Below, in pieces: positions 1 through 8,765 of a stretch of 64,000 nt of DNA (the stretch's first letter is position 1; each line of letters starts with the position of its first letter). The DNA is from Palsa-883 sp963847615 (GTDB taxonomy: Bacteria > Pseudomonadota > Alphaproteobacteria > Acetobacterales > Acetobacteraceae). The position numbers and the translations under genes are program-made. The notes beneath the pieces were generated by a model. The model did no database searches. It saw only the letters and a list, made by a program, of their open reading frames with translations, and was not told the origin of the DNA. The stretch lies in assembly GCA_963847615.1 (NCBI GenBank), contig CAWKAN010000019.1, positions 1 through 64,000 of the forward strand, in the 5' to 3' direction.

Positions 1-585
1 TTTTTGCGAGATACAGAAACCGTTTGCTACATTACTGGTGGAAATGACGATCTTCAAGAAGTAATAGACGCAATCCATGAAACCGACCACGTAAAGAACC
101 CCGAGAACAAGGTGGTGAAGATCGATGAGACTCACGAAATGGCGAGCATGGGATATGGGAATCCAACCCCCTGGAAATGCCCGCGGGACATCAGCGAGAA
201 GGAGCTCGGAGAACGCATCGAGAAAGTTATGGCCTCTGTCTCAGATCCAGCCAATTGCATTCTAAACTTCCATATACCACCTCTAAATTGTGGCCTAGAC
301 ACAGTTGCAAAACTCGACGATTCCGTGTATCCTCCGAAGGGTGTCACCGAAGGAGGGCAGCCGGTACTGATTGGAGCTGGCAGTGAATCGGTTCATAAGG
401 CGATTATGACGTATCAGCCATTGCTCGACTTATGTGGGCATGTACATGAATCTAGAGGTACGACCAAGATCGGAAGGACCCTCGTGATCAACCCGGGTAG
501 TGAATACTCAGAGGGCATTCTACGAGGAGCGATTGTGAACATCGCAGACAAGAAAGTGCTGAGTTGGCAGCTAACTTCCGGCTAG
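1..585 (+). CDS. Calcineurin-like metallophosphoesterase, 5' partial
   Basis: The reading frame is open to the left edge, so the N-terminus is missing; the TTG at position 4 is probably internal. About 194 codons remain. Visible metallophosphoesterase signatures are GGNDD (the GNxD-type motif) near residue 12, NFHIPP (in place of the usual N-x-H motif) near 90, and CGHVHES (the GHxH motif) near 145. The first D-x-H motif would lie upstream of the window. The family hydrolyses phosphoester bonds with a two-metal centre; the substrate cannot be told from this. Base composition matches the next five genes and differs sharply from everything after 4.9 kb. Confidence 0.75.
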   Translation, partial: FLRDTETVCYITGGNDDLQEVIDAIHETDHVKNPENKVVKIDETHEMASMGYGNPTPWKCPRDISEKELGERIEKVMASVSDPANCILNFHIPPLNCGLDTVAKLDDSVYPPKGVTEGGQPVLIGAGSESVHKAIMTYQPLLDLCGHVHESRGTTKIGRTLVINPGSEYSEGILRGAIVNIADKKVLSWQLTSG

Positions 586-969
586 ATAAGGAGAAAATAC
601 CAGGTGGATGTTCATCTCCACCCCTGTATCGAAAGTTGCCCGGTTCCAGTTTTAGACTCCTGTTGACACGTTGTCTTCATCAGGTTTCTCGACAATAACC
701 TCAGGGATGCTGAAACTGTTTCGTTCCAGATTATTGACCACGATTGCACCTGGATAAAACCATACTCCAGTCTGTGTGTACTATCAGAGTTCCTTGGATC
801 ATACGGGTACAGCGCCCCAGTTTGAATCAAGAGAGAATCAAGGAGTCACGTGCACAGTTCGACACAATACAATTATGACATTCTTATGGAATTAATAGGA
901 GATTATTGTCGCGAGTGACGTTCAGCAGAGCGGCTTAGATAATCGTCATAACATCAACGGGCGAACTAC
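586..969. other. Intergenic region, no gene seen
   Basis: This 384-bp stretch lies between the phosphoesterase and the E1 alpha gene. I see no open frame with family resemblance, no tRNA-like fold and no strong inverted repeat. It presumably holds the promoter of the dehydrogenase genes, but no -35/-10 or TATA/BRE element was clear enough to place. Confidence 0.4.
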
Positions 970-1935
970 TTGAGTCCTGCAATTACAAAAGAAATTCAGT
1001 TCTCAATGTACGAGAGCATGCTGAAGCAGAGACTGCTGGATGAGAAAGTTGTTGAACTTTACAAGAAGGGTTTGATTCAAGGCATTGCGCATCCTTGCCT
1101 AGGCCAAGAAGCAGTTTCGGCAGGAGTAATGGCGAATCTCAGCAAAGAGGATCTCGTGGTGAGTAACCATCGAGGACATGGTCATAGCTTGGCGAAGGGC
1201 GTTTCCGAACGGGCAATGCTAAGCGAACTCCTCGGGAAAGAAACGGGCATGTGCAGGGGTTTTGGTGGATCAATGCATAGTAGTGACCTCGAATGTGGCG
1301 TCGTGTTTTCAACTGCCATCGTCGGAGGCGGGATACCTCTTGCCGTAGGGGTTGCACTTGCTTTGAAGATGGATAAGAAACCAAACTGTGTCGTGTGTTT
1401 CTTTGGTGACGGAGCATGCAATACGGGTGCATTTCATGAAGCATTGAACATGGCAGCGGTTTGGAGACTTCCTGTCGTATTCGTTTGCGAGAACAACCAA
1501 TATGCAGTTTCAACACCCATCGCCAAGTCAACTGCAGGGCACATTTACCTTAGAGGCGAAGGGTATGGAATTCCTGGTCAACTAGTGAACGGAATGAAGG
1601 TTCTGGACGTCTACGAAGCGGTCTCCACAGCAGTTACTAGAGCAAAGAACGGGGAAGGCCCAACCCTCATTGAATGCGAGACCTATCGTTACACTGGACA
1701 TGGGCCGTACGATATTGGCCTAGATTATAGGTCACAGGAAGAAATTGATCGATGGAAAGCCCGAGACCCAATCACAGCCTTCGAGCAGAAACTCATATCG
1801 CAAAATCTCGCTACAGCCCAAGACCTTCAAGCAATCCGAGAGCGAGCTCGACAGAGGGTTGAAGATGCAGTAGAATTCGCTGAAGCAAGTCCCTACCCTC
1901 CGACGGAACAACTATCGGAGCATGTTTGGGCGTAA
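970..1935 (+). CDS. Thiamine-dependent 2-oxoacid (pyruvate/acetoin) dehydrogenase E1 alpha subunit
   Basis: A 321-residue protein, the usual length for a stand-alone E1 alpha subunit. The thiamine diphosphate motif begins GDGACNTG near residue 146 and ends in ENN near 174-176. The phosphorylation-loop region (YRYTGHGP) is near residue 240. With the beta subunit encoded next door it forms the E1 heterotetramer that decarboxylates pyruvate or a related 2-oxoacid (or acetoin) and passes the acyl group to an E2 lipoyl protein. No E2 or E3 gene is present before the contig switches at 4.9 kb. Translation starts at TTG 970; the next in-frame ATG is well inside the conserved part. Confidence 0.85.
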   Translation: MSPAITKEIQFSMYESMLKQRLLDEKVVELYKKGLIQGIAHPCLGQEAVSAGVMANLSKEDLVVSNHRGHGHSLAKGVSERAMLSELLGKETGMCRGFGGSMHSSDLECGVVFSTAIVGGGIPLAVGVALALKMDKKPNCVVCFFGDGACNTGAFHEALNMAAVWRLPVVFVCENNQYAVSTPIAKSTAGHIYLRGEGYGIPGQLVNGMKVLDVYEAVSTAVTRAKNGEGPTLIECETYRYTGHGPYDIGLDYRSQEEIDRWKARDPITAFEQKLISQNLATAQDLQAIRERARQRVEDAVEFAEASPYPPTEQLSEHVWA

Positions 1936-1947
1936 GGGGTTGAAGCG

Positions 1948-2937
1948 ATAACGAAGACGTTATCTTACGTCGAAGCGATTCGGGAGGCTTTGGCTGAGGA
2001 AATGCGTCGAGACTCGAAAGTGTTCGTTCTTGGTGAAGACGTGGGCCAGTATGGAGGCACATTCAAAGCCACTAAGGGGCTCATTCAGGAATTTGGACCG
2101 GATCGCGTTATTGATAGCCCGTTGTCAGAGAACGCAATAATTGGTGCTGCAACCGGGGCTGCGATAATGGGATTTCACCCTGTTGCCGAAATCATGTATA
2201 TGGATTTCTTGAACGAATGTGGCGACCAACTAGTCAACCACTTACCGAAACTTCACTTCATGACTGGGGGAAAACTCAAAGTCCCCGTGGTGATTCGGAC
2301 ACAGTACAGCTTGGGGAGGAATACTGGTGCACAGCACTCACAGTTCTTTCCGGCCTTCTTCATGAATACCCCTGGAATCATGGTTGCGACCCCGTCTACT
2401 CCCGCTGATGCTAAAGGACTTCTCAAAACGGCGATACGCGGAAACAACCCTGTACTATTCGTGGAGTCCGCCGCTCTATATTCCACTAAGGGCGAAGTAC
2501 CTGAAGGCGAGTTTCTCGTTCCATTCGGCAAAGCCGACGTGAAGCTTCAGGGAACTGATGTGACAGTTGTGGCAGTGTCTAGGTTGGTGAGGGAAGCTAT
2601 CGCTGCTGCAGAGGTTTTGTCAACGGAAGGGATTAGTATTGAAGTGGTCGACCCTAGGACGCTCGTTCCGCTGGACATGGAGACAATCGTGTCCTCAGTT
2701 AAGAAAACCAGTAGACTTGTCACAGCCGAAGATGGGGTTAAGACATCCGGCGTAGGAGCCGAAATTGTTGCGCGTACTATGGAGATGGCTATGGGTCATA
2801 TTGAGGATGTACAGCGCGTCGGATGCCCCGACGTGCCAGCTCCCTTCAGCCCTCCCCTTCAAGACGCCTACATGCCCGGAAAGAGAGCGATTGTTGAGAC
2901 CGTTAAGAAAATGATGGGACGAAACCAGGCATCTTAA
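1948..2937 (+). CDS. 2-oxoacid dehydrogenase E1 beta subunit, probable ATA start
   Basis: Transketolase-like E1 beta protein of about 330 residues with the typical opening (SYVEAIREAL, then GEDVGQYGG) and the C-terminal transketolase domain (VEVVDPRTLVPLD). A conventional start at TTG 1990 would cut off the first conserved helix. Frame and homology extend upstream to about 1948, where the codon is ATA; the in-frame stop at 1933 is the end of the alpha gene. A GGGG run at 1936-1939 sits at ribosome-binding distance from 1948. The gap to E1 alpha is only 12 bp, so the two are co-transcribed. The start codon is inference; the coding region itself is clear. Confidence 0.8.
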   Translation: MTKTLSYVEAIREALAEEMRRDSKVFVLGEDVGQYGGTFKATKGLIQEFGPDRVIDSPLSENAIIGAATGAAIMGFHPVAEIMYMDFLNECGDQLVNHLPKLHFMTGGKLKVPVVIRTQYSLGRNTGAQHSQFFPAFFMNTPGIMVATPSTPADAKGLLKTAIRGNNPVLFVESAALYSTKGEVPEGEFLVPFGKADVKLQGTDVTVVAVSRLVREAIAAAEVLSTEGISIEVVDPRTLVPLDMETIVSSVKKTSRLVTAEDGVKTSGVGAEIVARTMEMAMGHIEDVQRVGCPDVPAPFSPPLQDAYMPGKRAIVETVKKMMGRNQAS

Positions 2938-2994
2938 GATTATGAGAAAGCTTTAGCGCAATATCGGACTTGGATACAACTCCAGCAAGCATGG

Positions 2995-3486
2995 ATGATC
3001 ACGATGGGCATGGACCACGTATCCCTAACCGTCCGCGACGTTGACAAATCAGTCGAATTCTACTCGAAGGGACTAGGCTTGAAGCTGCTGAGAGTATCCG
3101 TACTTAACCCTTCACCCGACACTCAATTCAAGAATGCCTACATGTACAGTGACAGCCTACTCCTCGAACTCATAACTGCCGCAGGCACTGCAACGCAACC
3201 ACCGCTGCCTGCAAGTTGGCAGAGCAGCCTGCGTGCCTCAATTGGCATAACACACTTAGGAGTACGAGTCAAGAATCTCGAAGCCGCGATGGCGAGGCTT
3301 GAAGCCGCAGGAGCACGCAAGATCGGCGGACCTTTTGAAATATCCAACAAAACGACTAAGATTGTCTACGTAGACAACAGACCTCCCCGAAGAATAAGAT
3401 ACGCCAGAAGACCAGGCAGGAAACCGTGGAGGAACGCCGTGTTCTCGGATCCTGACGGTGTCGTCATAGAACTCGTCGAACGGTGA
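2995..3486 (+). CDS. Glyoxalase/VOC-superfamily metal-binding protein
   Basis: A 163-residue single-module vicinal-oxygen-chelate protein. All four likely metal ligands of the family are visible: H in MDHVS, E in LLLELI, H in ITHLGV and E in VIELVER at the C-terminus. A basic loop (RPPRRIRYARR) inserted before the last strand is unusual. Candidate starts are ATG 2995, 3004 and 3010; the last gives MDHVSLTV, the common family start. Possible roles are lactoylglutathione lyase-like, methylmalonyl-CoA epimerase-like or dioxygenase-like. It follows the dehydrogenase genes after 57 bp. Confidence 0.75.
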   Translation: MITMGMDHVSLTVRDVDKSVEFYSKGLGLKLLRVSVLNPSPDTQFKNAYMYSDSLLLELITAAGTATQPPLPASWQSSLRASIGITHLGVRVKNLEAAMARLEAAGARKIGGPFEISNKTTKIVYVDNRPPRRIRYARRPGRKPWRNAVFSDPDGVVIELVER

Positions 3487-3581
3487 TCAGTATCTAAACA
3501 TCATAATCCAACTGATTTCTCAAAGGCGTCCACCAATAGATCTATAACATCACAAAATCGTAATCAGCAAATCGACAATCT

Positions 3582-4235
3582 TTGCATCAAGACCTGTTGA
3601 TGAAGGTTGAAGGATGTCTGCTGAACTTCGATAGGACAGGTATGCAAACTGCAGTGGATAACGCGTTGAATGCCGGGCTCACTCCAAGCGATATCATAGC
3701 GAGTATCAGGAAAGGGTTCGAAGAAGTGAGCAGGAAATATGATGCAGGGGAATTCTTCCTTTCGGAGCTGATAATGTCAGGTGAGACTGCAAAGGCAGCC
3801 CTCGAAGTATTGAAACCACATTTCCAAAAGACTCCGGGAGAAAAGTCGCCAAGGGTTGTTATTGGAACGGTGGAGGGAGACGTACACGACATCGGAAAGA
3901 ACATAGTCAGCACAATACTCCTCTCTTCTGGCTTCGATGTTTATGATCTGGGAGTGGACGTCACATCGCATGATTTCGTCAGCAAGATAAGGAAAACAGG
4001 TGCAGAGATATTGGCTATGTCGGCGCTCTTGACAACTACTATGCTGAAAATGGGCGCAGTTATTGAGGACTTGAGAAGAGACGACTTAAGAGACAAAGTA
4101 AGAGTAATCATTGGGGGACAGCCTATTTCCGAAGAATTCTCCCAGCAGATCGGCGCCGATGCCTATGTAGACGACGCCCCCAAAATCCTGAGAGCCCTCA
4201 GCAAATTCGCACAGAGTGACGCAAATGCGCCATAG
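3582..4235 (+). CDS. Corrinoid (cobalamin-binding) methyltransferase protein, MtaC/MtbC type
   Basis: A 217-residue two-domain protein. An N-terminal helical cap domain (to about residue 85) is followed by a Rossmann-like B12-binding domain with the cobalt-ligating motif GDVHDIGKNI near residue 100 and GGQPIS near 180. The family carries a methyl group on cobalamin between a substrate-specific methyltransferase and an acceptor methyltransferase, as in methanol or methylamine metabolism and in O-demethylation. The adjacent URO-D-type gene is the normal partner. Start is TTG 3582; ATG 3600 is an equally possible start because the first residues are not conserved. Confidence 0.85.
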   Translation: MHQDLLMKVEGCLLNFDRTGMQTAVDNALNAGLTPSDIIASIRKGFEEVSRKYDAGEFFLSELIMSGETAKAALEVLKPHFQKTPGEKSPRVVIGTVEGDVHDIGKNIVSTILLSSGFDVYDLGVDVTSHDFVSKIRKTGAEILAMSALLTTTMLKMGAVIEDLRRDDLRDKVRVIIGGQPISEEFSQQIGADAYVDDAPKILRALSKFAQSDANAP

Positions 4236-4236
4236 A

Positions 4237-4908
4237 ATGACACCCAAAGAACGCGCCCACGTTGTCTTAGATCACAAAGAACCTGACAGAATTCCCTTAT
4301 TGGAAGCATGGATGAGTGACGGCATAGTAGAAAAAGTCCTCCAACATTCCTACTCGGGCATCCTTGACACCGTGAATTTCTACAGAAAACTCGAAATTGA
4401 TTTTGCCTGCATCTCTTTTGGACCTCCAAGCGGCTGGGAGAAGGAATTCCTAGATGAGAAAGTGTTTCTGGATGAGTGGGGACGCAAATGGCAGTATACA
4501 AAAGGAGACATGAAAGCGGGAGCAGGATCAGGCATAGTCTTGGGAATGTACGTTGACGGGACCATAAAGACCTCCGAGACGTTTGACGAATTCGAATTCC
4601 CACATGCTGATGCTCCCGGTCGTATGGATGCCTTCGAAACCGCTCTAAAGCTGATAGGGGACGAGTACGCGGTCACCGGGACAATAGATGAGGGTATCTT
4701 TCAGCGCGCAGCATTAATGACGGGACTAAAAGAGTTCCTCATCTACTTATATGAGAAACCTAGCTTCGCACGAGAATTGCTGAAGAAGCATTACGAATTT
4801 GCACTGGAAATGGGAAAGTGCTTCTTGGATGCTGGAGCTGAATTCATCTTGGTCGGAGACGATATTGCAGATAATCATGGCCCATTGTTGGCGCCCAAGT
4901 TGTATGAA
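4237..4908 (+). pseudogene. Uroporphyrinogen-decarboxylase-family corrinoid methyltransferase, 3' truncated at the contig junction
   Basis: The protein begins MTPKERAHVVLDHKEPDR, the standard opening of MtaA/MtbA-like members of the URO-D family. It continues correctly to ILVGDDIADNHG and LLAPKLYE (about residue 224). Family members run to roughly 340 residues, so the last third is missing. Beyond 4908 the frame reads into arginine-rich nonsense that is the wrong frame of tatB. ATG 4237 is preferred over GTG 4216 because it gives the family-typical start. The gene lies directly after the corrinoid protein, its expected methyl donor. The break looks like an assembly joint, not an in vivo truncation. 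Confidence 0.8.
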
Positions 4909-4912
4909 GGAC
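4904..4912. other. Composition and homology junction (probable contig chimera)
   Basis: Left of this point the sequence reads as a URO-D-family protein in one frame with moderate GC. Right of it, it reads as the interior of TatB in another frame with very high GC. The two share only a few bases here (AAGGA at 4907-4911). All genes to the right are alphaproteobacterial; none to the left are recognisably so. Confidence 0.75.
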
Positions 4913-5395
4913 ATGCCGGTCGCCATCCGCAGCATCACCGGCATGATCAAGAAGGCCCGCCGCATGGCCGGCGAGTTCCAGACCCATGTCGACGAGATGC
5001 TGCGCGAGGCCAACCTCGACGACATCAAGAGCACGATCAACGACATCCGCAACTTCGACCTGAAGGGCGAGGTCGAGCGCCAGGTCGATCCGGACGGCAC
5101 GCTGCGCAGCACCTTCGCGGAGAACCCGCTGGAGCCCGGCGCGGCCGCGGCGACCGGCGCGCTGGAGCCGTCGGCGGAGACGCCGGCACTGGAGGACGCC
5201 GAGGCCGGCACCGCCGCCGAGCCGCCCGCCCTCGCCGCCCTCGCCGTGGTGCCCCCCGCCTTCATGCCGCCGGGTGCGGTGCCGCCGGCGCTGCCCAGCC
5301 CGTTGCCGGAGGACGCGACCGAGCCGCCCGCCTTCATCCCGCCCGAGGTGGTCAGCGCCGCCCGCGCCCAACAGGCAATTTCCGCGAATGGCTAG
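4907..5395 (+). pseudogene. tatB: Sec-independent translocase subunit TatB, 5' truncated
   Basis: From 4907 the frame reads KDMPVAIRSITGMIKKARR, which is the end of the conserved GPK motif and amphipathic helix of alphaproteobacterial TatB. It is followed by FQTHVDEMLREANLDDIK and an Ala/Pro/Glu-rich tail ending at 5395. The N-terminal membrane anchor (about 15-20 residues) is absent because of the junction. TatB receives twin-arginine substrates together with TatC at the inner membrane. The tatC gene follows after 6 bp, as in a normal tat operon; tatA is not in the window. Confidence 0.85.
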
Positions 5396-5401
5396 GCCAC
5401 G

Positions 5402-6193
5402 ATGAGCGAGACCGAGACCGAGGATCCGATCAGCGACAAGCCGATGCCGCTGCTCGACCACCTGATGGAGCTGCGCCGGCGGCTGATGTGGTCGATCGTG
5501 GCGTTCTTCGTCGCCTTCGTGGTCTGCTACTACTTCTCCGCGCAGATCTACTCGTTCCTGGCCCACCCGCTGGCCGAGGTGCTGCGCGCCCAGTCGGGCG
5601 GGGTGGAGGCGCCGCGGCTGATCTACACCCAGCTGTATGAAGCGTTCTTCACCCAGATCAAGCTGGCGATGTTCGGCGGCCTGTTCGTCGCCTTCCCGGT
5701 GATCGCCTCGCAGTTGTGGCTGTTCATCGCGCCTGGCCTGTATCGCAGCGAGAAGCGCGCGCTGCTGCCGTTCCTGGCGGCGACGCCGGTGCTGTTCGTG
5801 ATGGGCGCGGCGCTGGCCTACTACTTCGTGTTTCCGTTCGCCTGGAAGTTCTTCGCCAGCTTCCAGACGCCGACCGGGGCAGGCGGCATCGGCATCGAGC
5901 TGCTGCCGCGGGTCGGCGAGTACCTCGACCTGGTGATGCGGCTGATCATCGCCTTCGGCATCACCTTCCAGTTGCCGGTGCTGCTGACGCTGCTGGCCAA
6001 GGTGGGGATCGTCACCTCCAAGGGGCTGAAACGGTTCCGCCGCTACGCCTATGTCGGGATGTTCGTGGTCGCCGCGGTGCTGGCGCCGCCCGACGTGATC
6101 ACCCAGTGCGGGCTCGCGCTGCCGCTGATCACGTTGTACGAGATCTCGATCATCGCCGCGAAGATGGTCGAACCGAAGCCGGTTGAGGTCTGA
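5402..6193 (+). CDS. tatC: Sec-independent protein translocase TatC
   Basis: A 263-residue, six-helix membrane protein. The N-terminal signal-recognition motif HLMELRRR is at residues 20-27, and the conserved glutamate in LYEAFFTQ is at about 80. It carries the hydrophobic segments and conserved proline-containing loops of the family (FVFPFAWKFF). It binds twin-arginine signal peptides and nucleates the Tat export complex. The start ATG 5402 is 6 bp after the tatB stop, and serS follows 6 bp later, so tatB-tatC-serS read as one transcription unit. Confidence 0.97.
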   Translation: MSETETEDPISDKPMPLLDHLMELRRRLMWSIVAFFVAFVVCYYFSAQIYSFLAHPLAEVLRAQSGGVEAPRLIYTQLYEAFFTQIKLAMFGGLFVAFPVIASQLWLFIAPGLYRSEKRALLPFLAATPVLFVMGAALAYYFVFPFAWKFFASFQTPTGAGGIGIELLPRVGEYLDLVMRLIIAFGITFQLPVLLTLLAKVGIVTSKGLKRFRRYAYVGMFVVAAVLAPPDVITQCGLALPLITLYEISIIAAKMVEPKPVEV

Positions 6194-6199
6194 CGGACG

Positions 6200-7485
6200 A
6201 TGCATGACATCCGCACGGTGCGCGCCGATCCCGCCGGCTTCGATGCCGCCATGGCACGCCGCGGGCTGCCGGGCGGTGTCGCGCGACGCTGCTGGCGAAG
6301 GATGCCGAGACGGCGCGCGGCCTGACGAAGATGCAGGACAAGCAGGCGCGGCGCAACGCGGTCCCAGCGGATGGTCAGGGCCGGCGGGACGGCGTCAGAA
6401 CACCGCGGCGCTGGACGGCCGAGACTACGCAGTCAACTGCGCCGAGATGGTCAAGGGCAAGCGAGACGCACGAACCGCCACGCTCGAGGCGAGAGATCAA
6501 GAGCGTCCTGGAGACGCTGCCCAATGTGCTCGATCCCGACGTGCCGGACGGAGCCGACGAGCGCGCGAACATCGTGCTGGCGCAGCACGGCGCGCCGCGC
6601 GAGCTGGGCTTCGCGCCGAAGCAGCATTTCGAACTGGGCGAGGCGCTCGGGCTGATGGATTTCGCCGCCGCCGCGAAGATCGCCGGCGCGCGCTTCGTGG
6701 TGCTGCGCGGGGCGCTGGCGCGGCTGGAGCGGGCGCTGGGGCAGTTCATGCTCGACCTGCACACAAGCGAGCACGGCTATACCGAGATGGTGGTGCCCTC
6801 GCTGGTCAACGACGCGACCGCCTACGGCACCGACAAACTCCCAAAGTTCGCCGACACGATGTTCCAGACCACCGACGGGCGCTGGCTGATCCCGACCGCC
6901 GAGGTGCCGCTGACGGCGATGGTGATGGGCGAGATGGTGGCCGAGGCGGCGCTGCCGATGCGGCTGACCGCGCTGACCGATTGTTACCGCAGCGAAGCGG
7001 GCGCGGCCGGGCGCGACACCCGCGGCATGCTGCGCCAGCACCAGTTTCGCAAAGTCGAGCTGGTCTCGATCACCCATCCCGACCGCAGCGACGAAGAACA
7101 CGAGCGGATGACGCGCTGCGCCGAGGAGGTGCTGCGCCGGCTGGAGGTGCCGTTCCGCCGCGTCGTGTTGAGCAGCGGCGATACCGGGTTCGGCGCGGTG
7201 AAAACCTATGACCTGGAGGCGTGGCTGCCGGGCCAGCAGGCGTGGCGCGAGATCAGCTCGTGCTCCAACACGCGCGGGTTCCAGGCGCGGCGGATGAACG
7301 CGCGGTTCCGCGCCGCCGACGGCAAGGGCGTGGCGCACGTGCACACGCTGAACGGCTCGGGCGTGGCGGTCGGGCGGGCGATGATCGCGGTGATGGAGAA
7401 CCACCAGCAGGCGGATGGATCGATCCGCGTGCCGGCGGTGCTGTGGCCGTATATGGGTGGGAACGTGGAACGGATCGGCGCGTAG
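6200..7485 (+). pseudogene. serS: Seryl-tRNA synthetase with frameshifts in the N-terminal arm
   Basis: The start MHDIRTVRADPAGF at ATG 6200 is typical of alphaproteobacterial SerRS. The frame is lost near 6270, and several small indels up to about 6490 scramble the coiled-coil tRNA-binding arm. From about 6490 the catalytic domain is clean: class II motif 2 (CYRSEAGAAGRDTRGM, then QHQFRKVE) and motif 3 (GRAMIAVMENHQ) are intact to the end. SerRS charges tRNA-Ser and, in selenoprotein producers, tRNA-Sec. Because the gene is essential and the damage is a cluster of one-base shifts with protein similarity persisting in shifted frames, sequencing or assembly error is more likely than decay. Confidence 0.85.
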
Positions 7486-7531
7486 CGTCGGGGCATCGGC
7501 AAAGCCAGCACGGGCTGGTAGAGGATCGAAC

Positions 7532-8746
7532 ATGGCACGCATCGAGGACATTCCCCAGCCGACCCGCGACGTGGCGCTCGATATCGCGTGCCCGCAATTC
7601 GCTACGACCCCGTTCGTCGCCGGCCCGCCTCTGGCCGAGCGGCGCGTGGCGATCGTCAGCAGCGCGGCCCTGGTCCGCCGTGGCGACCCGCCCTTCCCGT
7701 TCGGCAGTCCGGAGGTGCGGTTCCTGCCGGCGCGCGTGCCGGCGGCGGATCTGCTGATCAGCCATGTGTCGATCAACTTCGATCGCAGCGGCTTTCAGCG
7801 TGACGTCAACACCGTCTATCCGATCGAGCGGCTGCGGGAGCTGGCGGCGGAGCGGGTGATCGGCGGCGTTGCCGAGACGCACTACACCGTCATGGGCTCC
7901 ACCGATCCGGCAACGATGGGGGACGCGGCCGATCAGATCAGCGGCCAGTTGCGCCAGGAACGCATCGACGCGGTGCTGCTCAGCCCGGTCTGACCGCTCT
8001 GCACGCGCGCCGTGAGCGCGCTGGCCCACATGATCGAGCAGCGCGGGACGCCGACGGTGGCGCTCGGCCTGGTGCGTCCGCAGATGGAGAAGACGCGCCC
8101 GCCGCGCGGGCTGTGGACGCCGTTCCAGCTTGGCCGTCCGCTGGGCGAGCCGGAGGACGCCGGCTTCCAGCGCCGCGTGCTGATGCAGGCACTGGGGTTG
8201 CTGGCGCGCGCGGACGGTCCGGTGATCCTGGAGGATTTTCCGGACGATCCGCCGAACTGGCTGGACACGCCGGGGTGGCAGCCTCCGCCGTTGGCGCTGC
8301 CGTCGGCGCTGGCGGTCGCGCCGGATGATCCGGCCGGCTGGGCGGGCGCGGTGGGCCGCGAGATCGCTGCGCTGCGGCCCGCCTGGCAGCGCGCGCAGGC
8401 GCGGTTCGGGCGCAGCACGGTCGGCCTGAGCGGGCAGGCGCCGGAGGAATGGCCGGACTTCGCGGCGCGGTTCCTGGCCGGCGAGCTGCCGAGCGTTCCG
8501 CTGCACGCCACGCCGGCGCTGGCGCTGCGCTTCCTGTGCGACGACCTGAAGGCGTTCTACGGCGAGGCGGCGCAGGCGGATGGACCGGCGCCGTCGAGCC
8601 GGCAGCTCGACACCTGGTTCTGGCGGCGGACGCTGGGCGGGGCGCTGCTGATCGCGCTGCGGACGGCGGCGTTGCGGAGCGAGAACAATGCCGTGAAGAC
8701 GGTGGGCGGGCGGTTTTTCGTTCCGGTCCCGTGGCTGCCGGCATAG
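7532..8746 (+). CDS. Glycine/sarcosine/betaine/D-proline reductase selenoprotein B (GrdB/PrdB) family protein with in-frame UGA
   Basis: Two open frames (7532-7993 and 7994-8746) are in the same phase and separated only by TGA at 7991-7993. The flanking residues read LLSPV-(UGA)-PLCTRAV, so the UGA gives a U-x-x-C redox motif at residue 154. This is the position where PrdB-like proteins carry selenocysteine and other homologues cysteine. The N-terminal half has the family features (FPFGSPEVRF, SINFDRSGFQRDVN, GGVAETHYTVMGS); the C-terminal half has GTPTVALGLVRPQ and EDFPDDPPNW. Read through, the product is 404 residues. A GC-rich hairpin follows the UGA. The gene follows serS by 46 bp. A missense error (TGC to TGA) is the main alternative. 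Confidence 0.75.
8005..8021 (+). promoter_or_regulatory. Candidate bacterial SECIS hairpin
   Basis: Six perfect G-C pairs (8005-8010 with 8016-8021) close a five-base loop CGUGA at 8011-8015. The loop starts 17 bases after the UGA at 7991-7993 and has a G at its second position. Both fit the general bacterial SECIS pattern. In this GC-rich sequence such stems can arise by chance, so this is supporting, not decisive, evidence. Confidence 0.45.
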
Positions 8747-8765
8747 CGTGGCCGGCCCGCGCGCC

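Noticed and set aside
4216..5640. Long frame joining a URO-D protein to an arginine-rich tail, which could be called a fusion protein
   Set aside because: The tail is the wrong reading frame of tatB; the true tatB frame is evident, so the fusion is a product of the joint.
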